From the NCBI GenBank assembly GCA_023255285.1, contig JALRIY010000050.1, positions 1 through 13,418 on the forward strand: a stretch of 13,418 nucleotides of DNA, given 5' to 3'. The number at the start of each line of letters is the position of its first letter. Positions within the stretch are counted from its first letter, which is position 1. A model generated the notes under the pieces. It saw only the letters and a program-made list of their open reading frames with translations, was not told the origin of the DNA and did no database searches. Source of the stretch: Algoriphagus sp. (GTDB taxonomy: Bacteria > Bacteroidota > Bacteroidia > Cytophagales > Cyclobacteriaceae). Below are positions 7,320 through 13,418 of the stretch, piece by piece. The position numbers were made by a program, and so were the translations under genes.

Positions 7320-7327
7320 TAACTTTG
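7320..7327 (+). promoter_or_regulatory. Candidate -7 box (TAACTTTG) for the ABC transporter operon
   Basis: Plus-strand TAACTTTG matches TAnnTTTG exactly and lies 55 bases before the ATG of the ABC ATPase gene. No convincing TTG is present 19-21 bases upstream. Together with the sucD promoter this makes the 272-base gap 7111-7382 a divergent promoter region; I see no gene in it. Confidence 0.42.
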
Positions 7328-7382
7328 AATTGGTCGTTTAAATATAGTTCGCTACTTCCCAACTACCACCAAGGTAAGATTC

Positions 7383-8015
7383 ATGCTATTACAATCCACT
7401 TCGCTAGGTTTTGCCTATCCTGGGCAGCCCAGCCTTTTCTTCCCGGATTTTTCACTCTCTGAAGGGGAGGCGGTACTTTTACTGGGTAAATCTGGTTCTG
7501 GGAAAACTACCTTTCTGAATCTCCTCGCAGGACTACTAAAACCTCGCCAAGGGCAGGTTATTTTGGATGGAACTGTCCTTTCTTCTCTTCAAGGCCATCG
7601 ACTTGACCTTTTTCGAGGGCAACACATTGGGATTGTATTCCAAAAGCCACACTTAATTGCAGCCCTCACCGTAAAACAAAACTTGGAGCTGGCGCAATTT
7701 CTAAGTAAGAAAAAAGGAGGCTCTTTTGCCGACCTTCTTCAAGGTTTGGGCATAGCGAACAAAGCATCTGCAGCAGTAGGAACCTTGAGTGAAGGTGAAG
7801 CGCAGCGAGTATCTATTGCTCGTGCCTTGATCAATACCCCTAAATTGATCCTAGCCGATGAACCCACTTCCAGTTTGGATGACGAACATGCCCGTCTGGT
7901 AATCAGTCTTTTAAAAGGGGAGGCTGCTAAAATTGGGGCGGCCCTGGTGATCGTTACGCATGACCAGCGCGTCAAATCAGAAGTTTCAATGGTTCTTGAA
8001 CTGAAAAGCGCATGA
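7383..8015 (+). CDS. ABC transporter ATP-binding protein, MacB/LolD type
   Basis: 210 residues, the compact size of LolD/MacB-type ATPases. All nucleotide-binding motifs are present: Walker A GKSGSGKTT (35-43), Q-loop Gln87 (VFQKPH), signature LSEGEAQRVSIARAL (135-149, a variant of LSGGQ), Walker B LILADEP (155-161) with catalytic Glu160, and switch His193 (VTHD). It should pair with the FtsX-like permease encoded next, whose ATG overlaps its stop by 4 bases (ATGA), so translation is probably coupled. Such machines do not carry solutes through a channel; they use ATP to drive periplasmic work such as lipoprotein release or efflux through partner proteins (MacB/LolCDE mechanism). First gene of a three-gene operon. 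The substrate is not given by the ATPase. Confidence 0.92.
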   Translation: MLLQSTSLGFAYPGQPSLFFPDFSLSEGEAVLLLGKSGSGKTTFLNLLAGLLKPRQGQVILDGTVLSSLQGHRLDLFRGQHIGIVFQKPHLIAALTVKQNLELAQFLSKKKGGSFADLLQGLGIANKASAAVGTLSEGEAQRVSIARALINTPKLILADEPTSSLDDEHARLVISLLKGEAAKIGAALVIVTHDQRVKSEVSMVLELKSA

Positions 8016-9307
8016 ACCTACTCACCCTCAGTTGGAAATACCTCAGCTTTCGGCCACTTGCTACTGGCTTGAATGTGATTTTATTGGCCTTTGGCCTCGC
8101 CATTATTACTGTTTTACTCCTGGTTCAACATCAGTTTGAGCAAAAAATGATCCGAGATGCTGCTGGGATCGATCTAGTAGTGGGTGCCAAAGGCAGTCCG
8201 CTCCAGCTAATTTTATCCTCGGTGTACCATATTGACTTTCCCACGGGGAATATCAAGATAGAGGAGGCGCAACGTATTTCTAGAAGTCGCTTGGTGAAGC
8301 AAGTGATCCCACTTGCGATGGGTGATAATGTCCAAGGACTACGAATCCTGGGTACCAATCACGATTATTTGGATCTCTATGGGGTAAAATTCGCCGCTGG
8401 AAAAGCCTGGGAGAAGCCCTTTGAGGTGACCCTGGGTGCGGAAAGTGCCCAGATTCTCGGATTGAAATTGGGAGATACCTTTAGCGGAAGTCACGGGATA
8501 AGCGTGGGCAGCCATGATCACGATCAACATGCATTTCACGTAACAGGTATTTTGGAGCCCTCTGGAAAGGTAGTGGATCGGCTCGTGCTGACCAGCATCG
8601 AATCGGTTTGGTTTACCCACGATGAAGCAGGCGAGGCAGAGCCAGATACCATGATAGAAGGGGATGAAGTAAGCATTGCAAAAGAAGAGGAATCTCTTGC
8701 AGAAGGGATAGATCCTCATCTTCTTCCAGTCGCTGCTCAAGGTTTTCCGGTCTCAGATGCGGAAAGGGAAGTAACCACCTTACTTATCCGCTACCGCAAT
8801 CCCATGGCCGCTATTCAGCTTCCTCGAATGATTAATTCGGGTACCTCCATGCAAGCAGCATCCCCTGCATTTGAAATGTCTCGCTTGTTTGAACTGCTTG
8901 GAGTAGGCATTAGTCTATTGCAGGGCTTGGCACTCGCCTTGGTGGTGATTGCGGGCTTGAGCATATTTATTGCGCTCTACAATTCGCTCAAGGAACGGAA
9001 ATACGATTTAGCCATCTTACGGACCTTGGGTGCTTCTCGTGCGCAATTGGTGACTTTGGTATTTTTGGAAGGGATCTCCTTGACGATCTTGGGTGCTATT
9101 TTTGGGATTGCTTTTGGGCATGGCTTTTTGGCACTTATCGTGGAATTTGCTTCCCAGGAGGTAGTTTCCTTGGTGGATCCTTGGATATTCTTGCCTGAAG
9201 AAGGATTGATTTTCGGCTATGCCTTGGTAGTGGGAATCATCGCCTCCTTGATTCCTGCTTGGTCTGCCTATCAAACGAGTATTGCAAAGCAGCTTACAAA
9301 AACGTAA
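8012..9307 (+). CDS. FtsX-like/MacB-type ABC transporter permease with His-rich periplasmic segment
   Basis: 431 residues with the MacB/FtsX topology: one membrane segment near the N-terminus (about 18-38), a large periplasmic domain (about 45-290), then three membrane segments (about 294-324, 345-375, 398-417). The RKYDLAILRTLGASRAQL stretch (329-346) is the typical FtsX cytoplasmic coupling helix region. The periplasmic domain has a His/Asp cluster between H161 and H176 (SHDHDQHAFH) and an acidic stretch at about 205-232, suggesting metal binding; this is inference. It shares a 4-base overlap with the ATPase gene and is followed after 22 bases by a small secreted protein gene. LolC/E-type lipoprotein release or MacB-type efflux are alternatives, but no partner for either is adjacent. 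Confidence 0.88.
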   Translation: MNLLTLSWKYLSFRPLATGLNVILLAFGLAIITVLLLVQHQFEQKMIRDAAGIDLVVGAKGSPLQLILSSVYHIDFPTGNIKIEEAQRISRSRLVKQVIPLAMGDNVQGLRILGTNHDYLDLYGVKFAAGKAWEKPFEVTLGAESAQILGLKLGDTFSGSHGISVGSHDHDQHAFHVTGILEPSGKVVDRLVLTSIESVWFTHDEAGEAEPDTMIEGDEVSIAKEEESLAEGIDPHLLPVAAQGFPVSDAEREVTTLLIRYRNPMAAIQLPRMINSGTSMQAASPAFEMSRLFELLGVGISLLQGLALALVVIAGLSIFIALYNSLKERKYDLAILRTLGASRAQLVTLVFLEGISLTILGAIFGIAFGHGFLALIVEFASQEVVSLVDPWIFLPEEGLIFGYALVVGIIASLIPAWSAYQTSIAKQLTKT

Positions 9308-9329
9308 TTAGCATAAAAATTAAAGCAAG

Positions 9330-9767
9330 ATGAAAAAAGGAGCATTCCTTATCGGTATACTTTTGGCTCTAGCCACTTTTTCCCAGCAGACGTATGCCCA
9401 AGAGGTATGGAAAAGTTTGTCTGAGGTGACCTACAAAATCAGCCAAGATAATTTTGGAGAATTGTATGTTCCCGTATTTTCTGAAAACATCAAAAAGTTG
9501 GAAGGGAAAGTGGTAGAGGCAGATGGCTACATCATCCCTTTTGAAGGCATGTTTAAACCTACCCATATCATCTTGTCGAGCTTGCCTCTTGCAGAATGCT
9601 TTTTTTGCGGTTCAGGAGGACCGGAAACCGTCATGGAAGTCATGCTCACTTCCCCTATCAAGTACACCTCCAAGCGAGTGAAGGTAAGTGGCAAGCTGAC
9701 CCTCAATACGGCAGACCCAGAAAAGTTGATGTACATCCTCAAAGATGCGGTGTTGGTGAACAACTAA
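9330..9767 (+). CDS. Small secreted DUF3299-like protein, third gene of the ABC operon
   Basis: 145 residues. The N-terminus is a signal peptide (MKKGAFLIGILLALATF, likely cut after YAQ near residue 24), so the mature protein of about 120 residues is periplasmic. The core reads KLEGKVVEADGYIIPFEG (56-73), then ILSSLPLAEC (81-90) and C90-x2-C93 (CFFCGSG). This resembles the DUF3299 pattern of a 'G..V.i.GY..P' strand followed by a Cys-containing loop, by my recognition and not by a search. The CxxC could bind metal or be redox-active. It lies 22 bases after the permease gene, so it is probably a periplasmic partner or substrate-binding factor of that transporter. The stop is only 12 bases from the stop of the convergent aminotransferase gene, with no hairpin between. 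Confidence 0.78.
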   Translation: MKKGAFLIGILLALATFSQQTYAQEVWKSLSEVTYKISQDNFGELYVPVFSENIKKLEGKVVEADGYIIPFEGMFKPTHIILSSLPLAECFFCGSGGPETVMEVMLTSPIKYTSKRVKVSGKLTLNTADPEKLMYILKDAVLVNN

Positions 9768-9779
9768 CTTGAACGATAC

Positions 9780-10607
9780 CTATCGGAGGTTGAGGTAGGC
9801 TTTTTCACGCTGACGGAACTTTTCTAGTAACTCCAAACTTACTTTCCCCACTTTTCCTGATCCGATTTTCCGATCGTCAATCTGGGTGATGGGCAATAAA
9901 ATCTTGGTAGTCGCTGAAATAAAGGCCTCATCTGCCTGCCAAACTTCTTCCAAAGAAATAGGTCGGATCTGTACCTCACCTGCCACTGCCAGCAAGTGCT
10001 TTCGGGTGATCCCCATCAGAATGTGCTTATCTGGGGTATGAATGACACCATCTTTGACGATGTAAAAATTACTTCTCGAACTTTCGCTTACTAGGCCATT
10101 CCAGTGGTACAAGACATCCTCTGCACCTTGTTCCTTCCACTGCATACTGTGCCAGACGGGAAGTGTATAGTTGGTAGTTTTGATATCTGCAATCGCACGA
10201 ACATGCTCTACAGTAAGTAATTTGACTCCCTGCTGGTATTTTTCTTCGGAAGGGAAACTCAGTTCCTCTCCAAATAGAAACAGGGTGCCTGTTGCAGGAG
10301 AAAAGTGATTTTCAGACACGCCTCCAGTCAAGACCATTCGAATTCCGCCTTGCATCAAGTCATTTTTGGCGATCAACTCCGAAATGATGGCGCGGAGTTC
10401 TTCACGCGAATAGGCTAGAGGCAAATAGGTTTTTGCAGCGGATGCAATAAATCGATCCAAGTAATCCTCCAAAAACACTGGGCGGTACTGCTCGGTCCGA
10501 AAAAAATCAAAAATCCCGTAGCCACGAATCACGGCGAGATCGGCGGGGTGAAGGCGAGCATCTTGGGTAGGGATGATTTTCCCATCGGCAAAACAGAATG
10601 GTTTCAT
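9780..10607 (-). CDS. Class IV PLP-dependent aminotransferase (branched-chain / D-amino acid / 4-amino-4-deoxychorismate lyase family)
   Basis: 275 residues from the ATG at 10607. Family features: RGYGIFDFFRT near the N-terminus (residues 28-38), the PLP lysine in IKTTNYTLP (Lys143), the cofactor Glu in SESSRSNFY (Glu175), a GITRK segment (199-203) and DEAFISATTKILLPI near the C-terminus. It is cytoplasmic. The family includes branched-chain aminotransferase, D-alanine aminotransferase and aminodeoxychorismate lyase; the length fits the latter two better than IlvE, but motifs do not settle it. The frame extends to a TTG at 10628, but that codon lies inside the candidate -7 box, so the ATG is preferred. 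Monocistronic, divergent from the next lipoprotein gene. Confidence 0.88.
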   Translation of the reverse strand: MKPFCFADGKIIPTQDARLHPADLAVIRGYGIFDFFRTEQYRPVFLEDYLDRFIASAAKTYLPLAYSREELRAIISELIAKNDLMQGGIRMVLTGGVSENHFSPATGTLFLFGEELSFPSEEKYQQGVKLLTVEHVRAIADIKTTNYTLPVWHSMQWKEQGAEDVLYHWNGLVSESSRSNFYIVKDGVIHTPDKHILMGITRKHLLAVAGEVQIRPISLEEVWQADEAFISATTKILLPITQIDDRKIGSGKVGKVSLELLEKFRQREKAYLNLR

Positions 10608-10625
10608 AGCATCAAAGTGAATAAT

Positions 10626-10687
10626 CAAAATTAGGACTAAAATTCACATTGACTTCGCCGAAGGCTGCTGTTTCTTATTTAATTTTG
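10626..10687. promoter_or_regulatory. Symmetric divergent promoter region with central palindrome
   Basis: Two identical -7 boxes face away from each other: TAATTTTG on minus (10633-10626, 18 bases before the aminotransferase ATG) and TAATTTTG on plus (10680-10687, 28 bases before the lipoprotein ATG). Midway lies the perfect palindrome CTTCGCCGAAG (10653-10663). Neither box has a clear TTTG at -33; the palindrome occupies about the place where both -33 elements would be. It may be a shared operator, which is inference. Confidence 0.45.
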
Positions 10688-10715
10688 AAAATTAATTAAA
10701 ACCAAACTAAATCCA

Positions 10716-11138
10716 ATGAAACACTTCTCAAGCTTCCTTATCCTGCTTTTTTCAATACTTGTCCTTGCCTGTGCCAATCCCTTAATTGAAACAAATAAAG
10801 AGATGCGTGCACAAATAATTGAAGTACACGATGCCGTGATGCCCAAGATGGGTGAATTAATGTCCTTGGAAAAAAAAGCATTGGCACAGGCAGACAGTCT
10901 TTTTGCTCAGGACAGTACGGCTTCTTCAGAAATTGAGGCCATGAGATCCCTTGCAGGAGAACTCAATCAAGCCCATGAAGGGATGTTTGTCTGGATGCGT
11001 CAGTACTCCCTAGACGAGGAGGGAAAAACACCCGAAGAAATCAAAACTTACTTGGATGAGCAGCTGCTGAAAGTGAATCAAGTAAATGTAGCCATCAAAG
11101 CCGCCTTAGATCAAGCAGCGACCCAATTGAAGAATTAA
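10716..11138 (+). CDS. Small helical lipoprotein of unknown function
   Basis: 140 residues. The N-terminus MKHFSSFLILLFSILVLAC is a lipoprotein signal with lipobox LVLAC (Cys19). The mature part is almost entirely charged and helix-favouring, with segments such as IEVHDAVMPKMGELMSLEKKAL (about 34-55) and a C-terminal amphipathic helix, suggesting a short coiled-coil or helical hairpin. I recall similar small lipoproteins in Bacteroidota, sometimes labelled as inclusion-protein-like repeats, with no proven function. It has its own -7 box at 10680-10687. Its stop codon overlaps the stop of the convergent cytochrome gene (11135-11138), and no terminator hairpin is visible. Confidence 0.8.
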   Translation: MKHFSSFLILLFSILVLACANPLIETNKEMRAQIIEVHDAVMPKMGELMSLEKKALAQADSLFAQDSTASSEIEAMRSLAGELNQAHEGMFVWMRQYSLDEEGKTPEEIKTYLDEQLLKVNQVNVAIKAALDQAATQLKN

Positions 11139-11587
11139 TTTTCTATGGGAGGGTTTTTTAAATAGTTCTCTACTCGAGGTGCATCGATCACTCCTTCTCG
11201 CATTCCCCAGCTATTGTAGAGATAGGTGGCAATCTGTGCGATTTCCAAAGGCTTGAGGTTTGGGTTGGCAGGCATAGGCTGGTTATACTCTTGCCCATTG
11301 ACCACTATAGGGCCTTTTTTTCCATTCCTCATGATCCAAATGCTACGGTGGATGCTTGCCTTGAAGTAATCTGCCTCTCGCAAAGGAGGAATGAGTTTGC
11401 CTAAGCCTGTTCCTTCCTTTTGGTGGCAATTGGCACAGTAAGTTTCGTAAAGTTCCTTTCCTGGAATTGCATATTGCAGCACCTTTGCATCCGAAATTTG
11501 GGCCAGATTAGTTTGTTCGCTACTTACTTTGGGAGTACAGGAAACAATTATTAAAACAAAAATAAGGGGTAGGACAATCACTCTCAC
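11135..11587 (-). CDS. Lipoprotein cytochrome c, monoheme class I
   Basis: 150 residues. The signal MRVIVLPLIFVLIIVSC carries a lipobox (IVSC, Cys17), so the protein should be membrane-tethered on the periplasmic side. The heme-binding motif is C51-A-N-C54-H55, the distal axial ligand is probably Met105 in QPMPANPN, and the C-terminal helix EIAQIATYLYNSWG is typical of small class I cytochromes c. It carries electrons one at a time in respiration. The start overlaps the stop of the SCO gene by 4 bases (ATGA), so it is translated with the copper chaperone. In this context it could donate to, or be assembled with, a cytochrome c oxidase; no oxidase subunit gene is in the window. Confidence 0.93.
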   Translation of the reverse strand: MRVIVLPLIFVLIIVSCTPKVSSEQTNLAQISDAKVLQYAIPGKELYETYCANCHQKEGTGLGKLIPPLREADYFKASIHRSIWIMRNGKKGPIVVNGQEYNQPMPANPNLKPLEIAQIATYLYNSWGMREGVIDAPRVENYLKNPPIEN

Positions 11588-12216
11588 GGCTGAAGGAGTT
11601 TGGGTATATCAAGTAACAAACGGTCTACCTGCTCTGCTTTGGTGCCATCGTAGACCCCTCTTATTCTCCCTTGTTGATCCACGAGCAAGAAAGCGCCACT
11701 GTGAAGAAAGCCTCCAGGCTCTAGTTCGTCTGCCATGGTGGTGGTGAGGTAACTTGTTTGACCAATCTCAAATATTTTTTCCTGATCCCCTGTCAAAAAA
11801 TTCCAAGTGGCTGCATCTGGAACCCCTAGTCTTTCCGCATACTCTTTGAGTACCAATTGGGTATCGTAGGTAGGATCGATGGAGTGGCTTAAAATTTTAA
11901 AATTTGGATTTCCTTTAAACTGATTGTACACCCGAAGCATTTCTTTTTTCATGATCGGGCAGATAGTGGGGCAGCTAGTAAAGAAGAAATCGGCAACATA
12001 GATTTTGCCTGACATATCTTCCTTGCGGATGGTGTCGCCTACTTGATTGACAAATGCAAAGTCTGCAATACGATGGTACACTGTATCTTTATTTTCATCC
12101 ACATAACGTTCCCCAAGGATAGGCAATTCGACTGTTTCATTCACTTTTTCGGCAGGAGAGCTGCAGGAAATAGCAAAGGTTACTAGAATGGGAAGAAATA
12201 GGTTCGAAATTTTCAT
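11584..12216 (-). CDS. SCO1/SenC-family copper chaperone (lipoprotein)
   Basis: 210 residues. The lipoprotein signal ends at FAISC (Cys18). The thioredoxin-like domain spans about 45-208 with the SCO copper site: C82-P-T-I-C86-P and the distal His171 (GGFLHSGAF). SCO proteins deliver copper to, or reduce, the CuA site of cytochrome c oxidase on the periplasmic face. The protein is encoded between a HemJ/CopD-like membrane protein (stop 5 bases upstream of this ATG) and a lipoprotein cytochrome c (4-base overlap), which supports a role in respiratory chain assembly. The SHSIDPTYDT region (109-118) is also typical of the family. All three metal ligands are intact, so it should be functional. 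Confidence 0.95.
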   Translation of the reverse strand: MKISNLFLPILVTFAISCSSPAEKVNETVELPILGERYVDENKDTVYHRIADFAFVNQVGDTIRKEDMSGKIYVADFFFTSCPTICPIMKKEMLRVYNQFKGNPNFKILSHSIDPTYDTQLVLKEYAERLGVPDAATWNFLTGDQEKIFEIGQTSYLTTTMADELEPGGFLHSGAFLLVDQQGRIRGVYDGTKAEQVDRLLLDIPKLLQP

Positions 12217-12221
12217 AGGGC

Positions 12222-12755
12222 TTAGTGGGTTCTATATTTTTTATACACTTTGATAGCAAATAGGAGCACTAGGGATAAACCTATTAAGCCCAACATTCCC
12301 CAAAGCATGTTCAAGGTGTTTTTGAGAACGATGAGAAAGACGATGGCAAAGAGCAGCAGCGTGGATAGTTCGTTCCATAAACGCAGTTGGGTGGAGGTCC
12401 ACCTTGCCTTGCCTGCTTGAAGCTCTTGAAATAGCACTTGACTGTAGCCGTGGTATACGTAAAGTAGGAAGACAAAGATCAATTTGGCCTGCATAAATTC
12501 TAGTTGCAGGTATTCCCAACGGTAGGTAAGTACCCAAAATCCAAAAATTAGCGTCAGGATGGCAGATGGCCAGGTGATGATGTACCACAACCTGCGCGCC
12601 ATCAGATCGAGCTGAGGCTTTAGGATGAGGCGTTCGTGTTCGGGTTTTTGGAGGGCCTCGGTTTGGTAGATAAATAGGCGGACAATATAAAAAAGGCCTG
12701 CAAACCAGGTGACAATAAAAATCAGGTGCAGTGCCTTGATGTATTCGAATCCCAT
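12222..12755 (-). CDS. hemJ: HemJ-like protoporphyrinogen IX oxidase / CopD-family membrane protein
   Basis: 177 residues from the ATG at 12755, with four or five membrane helices. The N-terminus matches the HemJ pattern: a conserved His (about residue 10) in ALHLIFIVTWFAGLFYIVRLF, then TWPSAILTLIFG, a conserved Lys in QAKLIFVFLLYVYHGY (about residue 91) and WNELSTLLLFAIVFLIVLKN. HemJ oxidises protoporphyrinogen IX to protoporphyrin IX in heme synthesis, in the inner membrane. The broader label is CopD-family protein, the safer name if the catalytic assignment is doubted. Heme supply fits the downstream SCO and cytochrome c genes, 5 bases away. The frame extends two codons upstream to a TTG; the ATG is preferred. 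No confident promoter is seen in the 55-base divergent gap. Confidence 0.78.
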   Translation of the reverse strand: MGFEYIKALHLIFIVTWFAGLFYIVRLFIYQTEALQKPEHERLILKPQLDLMARRLWYIITWPSAILTLIFGFWVLTYRWEYLQLEFMQAKLIFVFLLYVYHGYSQVLFQELQAGKARWTSTQLRLWNELSTLLLFAIVFLIVLKNTLNMLWGMLGLIGLSLVLLFAIKVYKKYRTH

Positions 12756-12766
12756 TGTCAAAATTT

Positions 12767-12792
12767 TAGGCTAAATTAAGGGCTTCAGCCTA
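12767..12792. repeat. Inverted repeat in the short divergent gap
   Basis: TAGGCT (12767-12772) and AGCCTA (12787-12792) form a 6-bp stem around 14 bases, with an internal GGCT/AGCC (12781-12790). It sits in the 55-base gap between the hemJ-like gene and the TTG-start gene, where both promoters must lie. It might be an operator or chance. Confidence 0.3.
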
Positions 12793-12810
12793 CAAACCCG
12801 CGATAAATTT

Positions 12811-13215
12811 TTGAAAAAACCCTCGACTCTCTTTATTCTCCTTGGCATCGCCGTAGTGCTTGTACTGGGGCTGATCCTCACCGAAAGTTTTTCCGAACAA
12901 GGAATAGCTGCGTATCAAGACCAGTTTGAGGAAGTAGGATTCTTCAGAAATGAAAATAATACTGGTCCTGTAGTACGAATCTATGCCTTCCGAACTCAGG
13001 TCGTGAACCCGGAAATACTGAAAACTTTCGCGGACTTACTTCCACACACGAAGTACGGACGTACGCTAGTATTTTTTGTAAATGAATCTGTGCAGGAGCC
13101 TGTGGAACTCAGTCCAAAAAGTCCGTATTTTCCTACTTCTCAAAAATCCGCTGTTTTTGCAAAGTATGAAAAAACGCCGATGGGCGAACAACAACTCGAA
13201 TTGGTTAATCCATGA
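12811..13215 (+). CDS. Membrane-anchored protein of unknown function, TTG start
   Basis: 134 residues. I do not recognise the family. The start is a TTG at 12811: in frame, the upstream region has no ATG back to the stop at 12772, and the next ATG is near the C-terminus (MGEQQ). From TTG the protein begins KKPSTLFILLGIAVVLVLGLI, a basic residue pair and one membrane helix (about 6-25), which makes the start credible. The remaining 105 residues form a soluble, probably periplasmic domain with strand-rich segments (PVVRIYAFRTQV, TLVFFVNES). There are no Cys. Its stop overlaps the meaB start by 4 bases (ATGA), so the two are probably translated together. An unannotated meaB partner is possible but there is no functional evidence. 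Confidence 0.72.
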   Translation: MKKPSTLFILLGIAVVLVLGLILTESFSEQGIAAYQDQFEEVGFFRNENNTGPVVRIYAFRTQVVNPEILKTFADLLPHTKYGRTLVFFVNESVQEPVELSPKSPYFPTSQKSAVFAKYEKTPMGEQQLELVNP

Positions 13216-13418
13216 GAAAAAGACGATCCTTTTCAGAATTTAAATCCGGAATATTGGCTGGAGATCGAGTCATCCTTGCTCAGGCCATTACCTTGGTAGA
13301 GAGTGAGCTGGTTGAAGATCAAGCCTTAGCCGCAGAACTAATCCAAGAAATATTGCCTAATACGGGAAACTCCTTTAGGATTGGGATTACTGGCGTACCT
13401 GGTGTAGGGAAAAGTAGT
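13212..13418 (+). CDS. meaB: Methylmalonyl-CoA mutase-associated GTPase MeaB (ArgK family), N-terminal part
   Basis: 69 codons from the ATG at 13212 to the window end, open at the edge. The product starts MRKRRSFSEFKSGILAGDRV, has the helical N-terminal segment ILAQAITLVESEL seen in this family, and reaches the P-loop GITGVPGVGKSS (about 58-69). MeaB proteins are cytoplasmic GTPases that protect and gate cobalamin loading of methylmalonyl-CoA mutase, in the propionate/succinyl-CoA route. ArgK/LAO-transport is an older name for the same family. It overlaps the upstream small membrane protein gene by 4 bases. Mutase genes are not visible and may lie beyond the edge. Confidence 0.93.
   Translation, partial: MRKRRSFSEFKSGILAGDRVILAQAITLVESELVEDQALAAELIQEILPNTGNSFRIGITGVPGVGKSS

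Noticed and set aside
10608..10628. Seven-residue extension of the aminotransferase from a TTG start
   Set aside because: The TTG lies inside the candidate -7 box; the ATG at 10607 gives the usual N-terminus.
12756..12761. TTG start two codons upstream of the HemJ-like ATG
   Set aside because: An ATG follows immediately and no feature favours the TTG.
1..13418. CRISPR arrays, insertion sequences, phage or toxin-antitoxin genes, tRNAs
   Set aside because: No regularly spaced repeats, transposase or integrase motifs, terminal inverted repeats or cloverleaf sequences were seen on reading both strands.

Overview
The window looks like ordinary chromosome of a member of the Bacteroidota, most likely a Cytophagales (Algoriphagus/Cyclobacteriaceae-like) bacterium. 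The evidence is: a Bacteroidota-type promoter TTTG-N19-TAnnTTTG in front of sucD and further TAnnTTTG -7 boxes elsewhere; A-rich leaders without strong Shine-Dalgarno sequences; many lipoprotein signal peptides; a NagB/PIG-L fusion and a Tat-targeted Gfo/Idh/MocA oxidoreductase of kinds common in that phylum; and an orphan sucD. The genus is inferred from protein style and cannot be proven here. I see no mobile element, CRISPR array, phage gene, rRNA or tRNA, and no gene-free stretch longer than about 275 bases.

Layout. 1-1094: the start of a lipoprotein gene (minus, cut by the edge) and a UbiA-family prenyltransferase (minus). 1236-2606: a Tat-signal Gfo/Idh/MocA oxidoreductase (plus), ending at a bidirectional terminator (2619-2655). 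2690-6003: a ROK-family sugar kinase and, upstream of it, a two-domain NagB-like/PIG-L-like protein, both minus; an amino-sugar-related pair. 6165-7164: sucD (minus) with a near-textbook promoter and a 28-base perfect inverted-repeat terminator. 7383-9767: a compact plus-strand operon of MacB/LolD-like ABC ATPase, FtsX-like permease with a His cluster, and a small secreted DUF3299-like protein. 9780-10607: a class IV PLP aminotransferase (minus). 10716-11138: a small lipoprotein (plus) divergent from it. 11135-12755: a minus-strand operon of HemJ/CopD-like membrane protein, SCO copper chaperone and lipoprotein cytochrome c. 12811-end: a small membrane-anchored unknown protein starting at TTG, overlapping by 4 bases the start of meaB, which runs off the end.

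How they fit together. The hemJ-like/SCO/cytochrome c operon belongs to heme and copper supply for respiration. sucD and meaB belong to succinyl-CoA and methylmalonyl-CoA metabolism but are in separate transcription units. The ABC-FtsX-DUF3299 trio is the least explained unit and the best candidate for follow-up; its His-rich loop and a remembered similar gene order in Pseudomonas suggest a metal-related envelope function. The NagB/PIG-L protein and the ROK kinase both deviate from canonical catalytic or metal-binding motifs, so their standard names should be treated with caution. I did not find a convincing wholly new system; the findings are leads, not discoveries.
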